From Clostridiales bacterium (lineage in GTDB: Bacteria > Bacillota > Clostridia > Oscillospirales > Acutalibacteraceae): a stretch of DNA of 11,178 nt. The notes under the pieces are model-generated. The model made no database searches, was not told the origin of the DNA, and worked only from the letters and a program-made list of their open reading frames with translations. The DNA is taken from positions 1-11,178 of the forward strand of contig JAAYWU010000082.1 of NCBI GenBank assembly GCA_012516295.1. The letters run 5' to 3'. Both the position numbers and the translations under genes were made by a program. This document shows positions 1 to 4,615 of this stretch, in pieces. Every line of letters begins with the position of its first letter. The stretch's first letter is position 1.

Positions 1-158
1 AGGATTTCCCCGGTGTTTCCGGAGGCAATGCCGTCGTTAATAATATCCGACATATAATCCGGCAAGGCAAGGTCGCAGTATGCCTGGCCAAACAGAAGTG
101 CAATCGCCGTTAAAAAATGTGTTATGTACGGCGTGCAGTATTTCATGAGTCTTGTCAT
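1..158 (-). CDS. ABC exporter half-transporter (permease-ATPase), N-terminal fragment
   Basis: Only the first 52 codons are present; the gene continues past the left edge of the window. The reading begins MTRLMKYCTPYITHF, followed by a hydrophobic stretch (about residues 13-27) and then a DLALPDYMSDIINDGI segment. That is the usual start of the first transmembrane helix and extracytoplasmic loop of MdlA/LmrA-type ABC exporters, which fuse a six-helix membrane domain to an ATPase and often act as heterodimers. The ATG at 156-158 is chosen because a very strong ribosome site (complement of 166-174) sits 7 bases upstream, and the nearby GTG in another frame stops at once. The gene is divergent from a TetR repressor, a common pairing for drug or lipid exporters, so repression by that protein is inferred. 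The ATPase half, the substrate and any partner subunit cannot be seen. Confidence 0.8.
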   Translation of the reverse strand, partial: MTRLMKYCTPYITHFLTAIALLFGQAYCDLALPDYMSDIINDGIASGNTGEI

Positions 159-191
159 ACGGTCACCACCTCCTAAAAACCAAATTTTCTA

Positions 192-211
192 TATGGTACT
201 ACAGTACCATA
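192..211. promoter_or_regulatory. Palindromic candidate TetR operator
   Basis: A perfect inverted repeat with 9-bp arms and a 2-bp centre: TATGGTACT, AC, AGTACCATA. It lies between the divergent exporter and tetR genes. On the exporter side it covers the -10 or early transcribed region under either promoter reading below. TetR-family repressors bind palindromes of this size placed over promoters. A GGTACT half-site recurs at 301-306, beside the candidate tetR -10. Binding by the adjacent TetR protein is inference. Confidence 0.65.
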
Positions 212-252
212 ATAATTTCAACTGGTATAATAATGATTAAATTTGGTTGCAA
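193..252 (-). promoter_or_regulatory. Candidate promoter(s) of the ABC exporter gene
   Basis: Two readings are possible on the minus strand. One has -35 TTGCAA (247-252), a 16-bp spacer and -10 TTATAC (225-230). The other has -35 TTGAAA (216-221), a 17-bp spacer and -10 TACCAT (193-198). In both, the palindrome at 192-211 overlaps the -10 or initially transcribed region, consistent with repression. The choice between them cannot be made from sequence alone. Confidence 0.4.
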
Positions 253-282
253 TATAATTAATTTAGTTATAATTACCCTTGA

Positions 283-311
283 TTTATTTTGGAAATCTCT
301 GGTACTATAAT
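283..311 (+). promoter_or_regulatory. Candidate tetR promoter
   Basis: A consensus TATAAT at 306-311 has a weak -35 (TTATTT, 283-288) 17 bp upstream. The start codon follows about 44 bases later. The GGTACT half-site at 301-306 touches the -10, so the repressor may also control its own gene. Confidence 0.4.
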
Positions 312-354
312 CGTTGAAAACATAATGGGCCCAATACAGAAAGGAGAATGCAAA

Positions 355-1065
355 ATGCCGGAAGGGAACGAAAACGATACGAAAAGACTCATTCGCGAAA
401 CCGCGACGCGCCTTTTCCGCGAAAAATCCTTTGAAGCCGTTACCCTCAACGACATTTGCAAAGCCAGCGGAATCAATAAGCATACGTTTTACTACTATTA
501 CAAATCGAAAGACGAACTGCTGAAAGAATTTTATTGTTTCCCATGGCAGCTTACCCCCGCGGAAGTGACCGCGATCCTGACTTCCGACAACTATGTCGAG
601 CAAATGTTTCTGATAATTGAAAAGTACACGGATTTTGTAAAAAAAACCGGAGTACACATCATCCGTCAGATTTTTATTAAAAATCTGACGCAGGACGTCG
701 GCACCTTCCGGGTCAGCAACGATATCCTGGAAATTGCCAAACTGGAAATGAGCATCATTAAAAAAGGGCAGCAGCACGGCCAGTTCCACAACACCTCCGA
801 CCCAAAGGTGCTGGTGGTTCTTCTGCATCAGGTGCTGCATTCGGTCAGCTTGATGTGGGCCGTTTTCCACGGCGAATTTGATATAAGCAGGAGCGCCCGT
901 TATCTGCTGGAAGGCCTGCTGGATGTAGACGCTTCCTACCGGATTACGGACGAGCAGGATTTGGATAAGTTTACGAACCTGTTTAACGGAATCATTCATA
1001 AGCATACGGGACAAAACTTTTCCCCGGACGATGAAAAAGGGAGTGCGGAGGAAAAAAGGCAGTAA
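355..1065 (+). CDS. TetR/AcrR-family transcriptional regulator
   Basis: A 236-residue one-component DNA-binding repressor. Residues 8-55 form the TetR helix-turn-helix domain: a first helix (LIRETATRLFREKSF), then TLNDICKASGINKHTFYYYYKSKDELL, which is the classic recognition region with its aromatic FYYYYKSKDEL turn. The remaining ~180 residues are helical with no conserved motif I can name, as expected for a TetR ligand and dimerisation domain. The ATG at 355 is preferred over an in-frame ATG at 289 because AAGGAG at 341-346 lies 8 bases ahead of it and the domain begins right after it; the upstream codons fall in promoter-like DNA. It is divergent from an ABC exporter gene, with a palindrome in between. 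The inferred role is repression of that exporter, with an unknown inducer. The hydrophilic tail (DDEKGSAEEKRQ) is unremarkable. Confidence 0.88.
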   Translation: MPEGNENDTKRLIRETATRLFREKSFEAVTLNDICKASGINKHTFYYYYKSKDELLKEFYCFPWQLTPAEVTAILTSDNYVEQMFLIIEKYTDFVKKTGVHIIRQIFIKNLTQDVGTFRVSNDILEIAKLEMSIIKKGQQHGQFHNTSDPKVLVVLLHQVLHSVSLMWAVFHGEFDISRSARYLLEGLLDVDASYRITDEQDLDKFTNLFNGIIHKHTGQNFSPDDEKGSAEEKRQ

Positions 1066-1106
1066 CGGATTTGAAAAAACAATCGCCTGAATTCGTCAAG
1101 CTAAAA

Positions 1107-1127
1107 GCCCCCGGCAGTACCGGGGGC
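1107..1127. terminator. GC-rich hairpin between convergent genes
   Basis: A perfect 8-bp stem, GCCCCCGG (1107-1114) with CCGGGGGC (1120-1127), around a 5-base loop. On the minus strand it is followed by only four T residues, and on the plus strand by no T run. It lies about 40 bases past the tetR stop. It probably works together with the next hairpin to insulate the convergent tetR and merR transcripts. Confidence 0.5.
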
Positions 1128-1150
1128 GAATGAGAAAAAAAGATAATAGG

Positions 1151-1198
1151 AAAACACGCCCTGCGTGCGCTTTGGAAGCTGCTGCAAGGCGTGTTTTT
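1151..1198. terminator. Bidirectional terminator of tetR and merR
   Basis: AAAACACGCC (1151-1160) pairs with GGCGTGTTTT (1188-1197), giving a 10-bp stem. T runs lie on both strands at the stem base. The 27-base interior holds a small second stem (GCTT/AAGC). It sits 22 bases past the merR stop and about 85 bases past the tetR stop, so it can serve both convergent genes. Confidence 0.6.
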
Positions 1199-1219
1199 GA
1201 TTCTGGGGGAACGCGGTTT

Positions 1220-2017
1220 TTACTTTTTAATCGGAAAATAGACTTCGGTTACGAATTCCTCCGGAGCAACGTTGTCATCGTACCCTTTGATATACAGCTC
1301 GAACGGGGGACCCGAAATCGTATAGCCTTCCCTGTCAATCCATTCCATCAATGCGGTGTAGCATTGGTTAAAATTCTCATACGGGCCGACATGGGTGGCA
1401 AAACAGCAAAGGCCCGGGTCAAGCTTGCGGACTGTACCGGCGCTGCCTTGTGGAACCTCCGCGCCGACGTCGATATCGGTGGCGTCTAGGTTAAACTCGC
1501 TGTCGTGATAGACCGTCAAAAGCGGGCCGCACGGCTTGACTTTATTGCGCTCCATTTCCGCAAACAGATCGCCGTAAGCCCTTGGAAAGTCCTTCACGCC
1601 CATCCGCCTGCGCAGGCTGAAAATCGTTTTTGGCTGGAACGAAACCGTCTTTATCAGATAATTGATTTCCATAATACTGTCACACCTTTCAATTCGTTTG
1701 AGATCCTCCTCCATCTGGAGAAGGACGGACTCTTGCTCCCGAATCTGCCTTTGCAGCTCGGTCCTTTTCTGATTGATTGCTTCTTTCAGGTATGCCGCGT
1801 CGTCTTTCGAAAGGATTCGCGCAATTTCGGGCAGGGTAAACTGATACTGCTTTAACTTGGAGATCAGCAGGATGTCCCGCAGCTGGGAAACCCGGTAATA
1901 GCGGTAACCGGAAAAATCGCTGACATAGCCCGGTTTAAAAAGGCCGATCTCATCATAATATCTTAGCGTTTTTGCAGACACCCTGCTGATTTTGGAGAAT
2001 TCTCCGATGGTAAGCAT
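1220..2017 (-). CDS. MerR-family regulator with GyrI-like ligand-binding domain (BmrR type)
   Basis: A 265-residue one-component regulator. Residues 1-70 are the MerR winged helix: MLTIGEFSKISRVSAKTLRYYDEIGL, then the wing with GYRYYRVSQL. Residues about 72-112 form the charged dimerisation coiled coil. Residues about 118-265 resemble a GyrI-like/AraC effector-binding domain, ending in PPFELYIKGYDD and EEFVTEVYFPI. In BmrR this domain binds cationic drugs, so a small hydrophobic ligand is likely but not shown. There is no metal-binding cysteine motif of the MerR/CueR type. The ATG at 2015-2017 begins the conserved domain and has TGGAG (complement of 2026-2030) 8 bases upstream. The gene is monocistronic, ends against the bidirectional terminator, and has a 19-bp-spacer promoter, so autoregulation is likely. 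No obvious target gene adjoins it; the ABC exporter lies beyond tetR. Confidence 0.88.
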   Translation of the reverse strand: MLTIGEFSKISRVSAKTLRYYDEIGLFKPGYVSDFSGYRYYRVSQLRDILLISKLKQYQFTLPEIARILSKDDAAYLKEAINQKRTELQRQIREQESVLLQMEEDLKRIERCDSIMEINYLIKTVSFQPKTIFSLRRRMGVKDFPRAYGDLFAEMERNKVKPCGPLLTVYHDSEFNLDATDIDVGAEVPQGSAGTVRKLDPGLCCFATHVGPYENFNQCYTALMEWIDREGYTISGPPFELYIKGYDDNVAPEEFVTEVYFPIKK

Positions 2018-2040
2018 TTTATCAACTCCAGCTTTTCTTT

Positions 2041-2052
2041 AGAACATGTTCT
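2041..2052. promoter_or_regulatory. 12-bp perfect palindrome at the merR transcription start
   Basis: AGAACATGTTCT is fully self-complementary. It begins 7 bases past the -10 of the merR promoter, so it covers the expected start site and early leader. MerR proteins normally bind the spacer instead, so this may be a second operator for another factor. It could also be chance. Confidence 0.35.
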
Positions 2053-2058
2053 GCTATG

Positions 2059-2089
2059 AGTATAAGCGTTCCAGCAAGGGGAAAGTCAA
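2059..2089 (-). promoter_or_regulatory. merR promoter with 19-bp MerR-type spacer
   Basis: On the minus strand, -35 TTGACT (2084-2089) and -10 TATACT (2059-2064) are separated by exactly 19 bp (2065-2083). The long spacer is the hallmark of promoters activated by MerR proteins, which twist the DNA to realign the two boxes. The region between the boxes contains a short dyad, TTCC-N7-GGAA. It drives the merR gene itself, which suggests positive autoregulation. Confidence 0.65.
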
Positions 2090-2101
2090 GGGTTTTTTCA
2101 T

Positions 2102-2132
2102 AAAAAAAAGTACTGCCCCGAAAACGGAGCAG
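2102..2132 (-). terminator. Rho-independent terminator of the response regulator gene
   Basis: Read on the minus strand, an 8-bp stem (2125-2132 with 2113-2120, one G-U pair) closes a TTTT loop. It is followed after three bases by a run of eight T (2102-2109). It lies 18 bases past the stop codon of the AraC-type response regulator and just upstream of the merR promoter. Confidence 0.8.
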
Positions 2133-2149
2133 ATGATTTTACAAGCGAA

Positions 2150-2917
2150 TCACGATTTATAAACCGCGTTGCGGTATTCGTTGGGTGACATTTGCTTAAT
2201 CTTTTTAAAGACCCGCGAAAAATGATTAACATCGTTGAATCCCAGCAAATCTGAAATTTCGTAAATCTTTAAAGAAGGATCTTTCAGCAGCTCTTCCGCT
2301 TTCTTGATTCGCGTTTGGTTCAGCAGGTCACAGAAACTCATATGTGTATATTTGTTCAAAAGCTTGCTGAGGTACCACTGGCTCACATACGCTTTTTCCG
2401 CAAGCTCCGTAAGCGTCAGTTTCTCTGCGTAATGAAGCTCTATGTATTTTAAAGCTTCCCGCACAATAAAGTTATTTGCCGGGCTTGCCTCCTGTAATTC
2501 TTCCGCTGCCTTCTCTTTTGGTTCCGCCGCCCCTTTATGCTGCTTTCGCAAATTTTCCGTCATGACCTGCAGCGCTTCCTCCAACTCATCCATTTTCGAA
2601 GGCTTCAGCAAAAATCTTGTTACGCCGATTTGAATTGCCCGCGTCGCATACTCAAAGTCCCGGTATCCCGTGAGTACGGTAATCTGCATATCGGGGAACT
2701 CGCCCTTCAACCCGGCCAGCATGGTAAGCCCGTCCATATTCGGCATTTTGATATCGGTAAAAAGAATATCCGGCTTGTTCTCCCGAATCACTTTTGCACC
2801 GGATTCCGCATCCGATGCAACGGCGACAACCCGGCAGTCATATTTCGCCCAATCGACCACCTTTTGAAGGCCTTCTAAAATAATATCTTCATCATCAACA
2901 AGAATTACTTTAAACAT
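2150..2917 (-). CDS. Two-component response regulator, REC plus AraC-type DNA-binding domain
   Basis: 255 residues. The receiver domain covers residues 1-122. It has the acidic pair D8/D9, the phospho-acceptor D55 in FTDIKMPNMDG, the switch threonine T83 (VLTG) and the conserved K105 (FLLKP). A charged linker (about 125-148, rich in Lys/Glu/Ala) leads to an AraC/XylS double helix-turn-helix at about 150-255, with AEKAYVSQWYLSKLLNKYT and ISDLLGFNDVNHFSRVFKKIKQMSPNEYR. This is the YesN-like class that often controls sugar uptake or use, usually beside a YesM-like membrane kinase. It is the short form, lacking the long middle region of many YesN proteins. GGAGG (complement of 2926-2930) lies 8 bases before the ATG. 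No kinase gene is in view. It lies just downstream of the phosphorylase-mutase operon but has its own promoter, so control of that operon is only a guess. Confidence 0.9.
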   Translation of the reverse strand: MFKVILVDDEDIILEGLQKVVDWAKYDCRVVAVASDAESGAKVIRENKPDILFTDIKMPNMDGLTMLAGLKGEFPDMQITVLTGYRDFEYATRAIQIGVTRFLLKPSKMDELEEALQVMTENLRKQHKGAAEPKEKAAEELQEASPANNFIVREALKYIELHYAEKLTLTELAEKAYVSQWYLSKLLNKYTHMSFCDLLNQTRIKKAEELLKDPSLKIYEISDLLGFNDVNHFSRVFKKIKQMSPNEYRNAVYKS

Positions 2918-2946
2918 GTTGAATTCCTCCGAATCATCCTACTGAG

Positions 2947-2952
2947 ATTATA
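2947..2952 (-). promoter_or_regulatory. Candidate -10 of the response regulator promoter
   Basis: A consensus TATAAT on the minus strand, about 30 bases upstream of the start codon. No good -35 hexamer sits 16-18 bp upstream, so the promoter may depend on an activator. Confidence 0.45.
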
Positions 2953-2979
2953 ACACAGAATACAGAAAAAACGGATATA

Positions 2980-3028
2980 TTTTTGCGGTAAGCAAAATAA
3001 ATTCAAAAAAGCCATGTAACCGCAAAAA
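2980..3028. repeat. 10-bp inverted repeat upstream of the response regulator promoter
   Basis: TTTTTGCGGT (2980-2989) is mirrored by ACCGCAAAAA (3019-3028) with a 29-bp gap. It lies upstream of the -10 at 2947-2952, where an activator could act. Two half-sites on opposite faces would suit a dimeric regulator, but this is inference. Confidence 0.35.
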
Positions 3029-3095
3029 CATTATTGTCCGTGGAGGAAGCGTATCTGTGCTATCAAGCATTCTATGCCGGAGGAAAATAAAAACT

Positions 3096-3139
3096 GCACC
3101 AAAAAGGCAGCCGCAGTTTGCGGCCGCCTTTTTTGGTGC
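3096..3139 (-). terminator. Rho-independent terminator of the phosphohexomutase operon
   Basis: A long, almost perfect stem pairs about 3096-3114 with 3121-3139, including GCACC/GGTGC at the base and a GC-rich top. It starts immediately after the mutase stop codon. On the minus strand it is followed by a T-rich run (complement of 3084-3094), typical of intrinsic termination. Confidence 0.8.
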
Positions 3140-4555
3140 TTATGCAAGAGAGAGAAATTGTTTTAAGATGTCGCTGGTTTCCCGCGCACCCTCCAAAGTA
3201 GGCATTTCGCAAAAAATCCGCAGCAGCGGTTCCGTACCGGAAAAGCGCGCAATAATCCAGCCTTTATTTTTAAAGTAAACCTTACAGCCGTCCATATAGG
3301 ACACCTTTTCGATTTCGTATGGAAAATCCGGAAGCCGCTTATCGCTCAGCAGGATTTCCATGATTTTATCTTTTTCTTCCTGTGAAAACCGAAAGTCGGA
3401 TTCCTCCATTTCACAGTTCCCGTACCGGTCGGTAATTTCGCTGTATATCTCCGACAGGCTGCGTCCTGTGGCTGCAATCATTTCCACAAGCAGCGAAGCC
3501 GCGTAAATGCCATCCTTGCCCTGAATATGTCCGCGCACGGTAAGTCCGCCGGAAGATTCCCCACCGATAATCGCATTTGTTTCCGCCATCTTTGCGGAAA
3601 TATATTTAAATCCAACCGGAACTTCATAGCAGGTTTCGCCGAAGTCCTCGGCAATACGGTCAAGCAGATGGGTGGTGGCAATGTTCCGCACCGCCGCTCC
3701 GCGCCATCCTTTAAATTTCATAAGGTAATAATAGAGCATGACCAGTATTTTGTTCGGATGCAAAAACTCAGCCCTGTCATTAATTACACCGAGCCTGTCT
3801 GCATCGCCGTCGGTCGCGATTCCAATATCGCAGTGATTCTCCTCAACATAATTTGTCAGCCCGGTAAGGGTTTTGCTGTTCGGTGCGGGCAGCCTGCCCC
3901 CAAACAAGGCATCGTGCCGTTCATGGATGACGTCCACATTACACCGCGCCGTCATCAGAATGGTTTGCAGCGCCGTTTTACTGACCCCGTACATCGGGTC
4001 AAGCACGATTTTGAGGTTGCGGCTTCGAATCGCGTCCATGTTGATAGAACGGATAATGCTGTCAATGTATTGATTCATCGGATCAATCATTTCTATCAGG
4101 CCGTTCCTTACGCCGTCTTCAAAGGAAATCCGCTTGATTTCCATCGGGTCGATGTCTTTTATGTACTGCTCCAGTTCGCCTGTCAAAGCTTCGTCGGCAT
4201 CCCGTCCGCCCTCCATAAAGACCTTAATTCCGTTGTAAATGGCGGGATTATGGCTGGCGGTCACCGCCATACCGTAAGGCAGCCCATAATATTTCACCGT
4301 AAACATAATCAACGGAGTAGGCGATTCCCTGTCAATCAGGCGGCAGAGGATTCCCTCCCCCGCCATAACCTCCGCAGCCCATTTGGCCGCCTCTTTTGAA
4401 AGGAATCTCCTGTCATATCCGATTACGAAACCATTTGCAGCGTTGCCCTGATCCTTCAGCTTTCTGGCAATTGCCGCCGTTAACAACTGGACATTTGCCT
4501 TCGTAAATTCATCGCCGATTACGGCGCGCCATCCGCCTGTTCCAAATTTAATCAT
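3140..4555 (-). CDS. Alpha-D-phosphohexomutase (phosphoglucomutase/phosphomannomutase family)
   Basis: 471 residues, usual length for the family. It interconverts hexose 1- and 6-phosphates through a phosphoserine. Visible motifs are FGTGGWR at 4-10, active-site S101 in TASHNP, the Mg-binding loop DGDAD (D249, D251, D253), the sugar-binding loop GGESSGG (331-337) and the phosphate-binding RFSGTEP (437-443). The sugar loop is neither the GEMSGH of dual phosphomanno/glucomutases nor the usual GlmM form. Glucose or GlcNAc phosphate remain the main candidate substrates. It follows the GH94 phosphorylase gene by 60 bases and precedes a strong terminator, so the two form an operon; it should use the sugar-1-phosphate that the phosphorylase releases. 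The start is taken at MIKFGTGGW, where family members begin; an in-frame ATG at 4580-4582 is less likely. Its ribosome site is unusually far away (see the minicistron entry). Confidence 0.9.
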   Translation of the reverse strand: MIKFGTGGWRAVIGDEFTKANVQLLTAAIARKLKDQGNAANGFVIGYDRRFLSKEAAKWAAEVMAGEGILCRLIDRESPTPLIMFTVKYYGLPYGMAVTASHNPAIYNGIKVFMEGGRDADEALTGELEQYIKDIDPMEIKRISFEDGVRNGLIEMIDPMNQYIDSIIRSINMDAIRSRNLKIVLDPMYGVSKTALQTILMTARCNVDVIHERHDALFGGRLPAPNSKTLTGLTNYVEENHCDIGIATDGDADRLGVINDRAEFLHPNKILVMLYYYLMKFKGWRGAAVRNIATTHLLDRIAEDFGETCYEVPVGFKYISAKMAETNAIIGGESSGGLTVRGHIQGKDGIYAASLLVEMIAATGRSLSEIYSEITDRYGNCEMEESDFRFSQEEKDKIMEILLSDKRLPDFPYEIEKVSYMDGCKVYFKNKGWIIARFSGTEPLLRIFCEMPTLEGARETSDILKQFLSLA

Positions 4556-4563
4556 ATTTTCAT
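4552..4563 (-). other. Three-codon minicistron overlapping the phosphohexomutase start
   Basis: On the minus strand, ATG AAA ATA TGA (4563 down to 4552) encodes Met-Lys-Ile and stops at a TGA that overlaps the mutase ATG (4555-4553). The strong GGAGG (complement of 4572-4576) is 8 bases from this mini-ATG but 16 bases from the mutase ATG. Ribosomes could terminate and restart on the mutase gene. The spacing is visible; translation of the minicistron is inferred. Confidence 0.4.
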
Positions 4564-4615
4564 CCCACTTTCCTCCGTACATAAAACCGCTCTGCACGGC
4601 GAGCATTTTTTCCGT

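Noticed and set aside
199..1014. A long minus-strand open frame opposite tetR
   Set aside because: It is antisense to a clear TetR gene, has no ribosome site or domain, and covers the intergenic operator.
2041..2052. AGAACATGTTCT as a Gram-positive LexA box
   Set aside because: The LexA site needs four bases between GAAC and GTTC; here there are only two.
3527..4399. Long plus-strand open frames opposite the phosphohexomutase, and similar ones opposite the GH94 gene (4631-5464, 6275-7084)
   Set aside because: The minus-strand proteins carry complete family motifs; the plus-strand frames are antisense shadows with no recognisable content.
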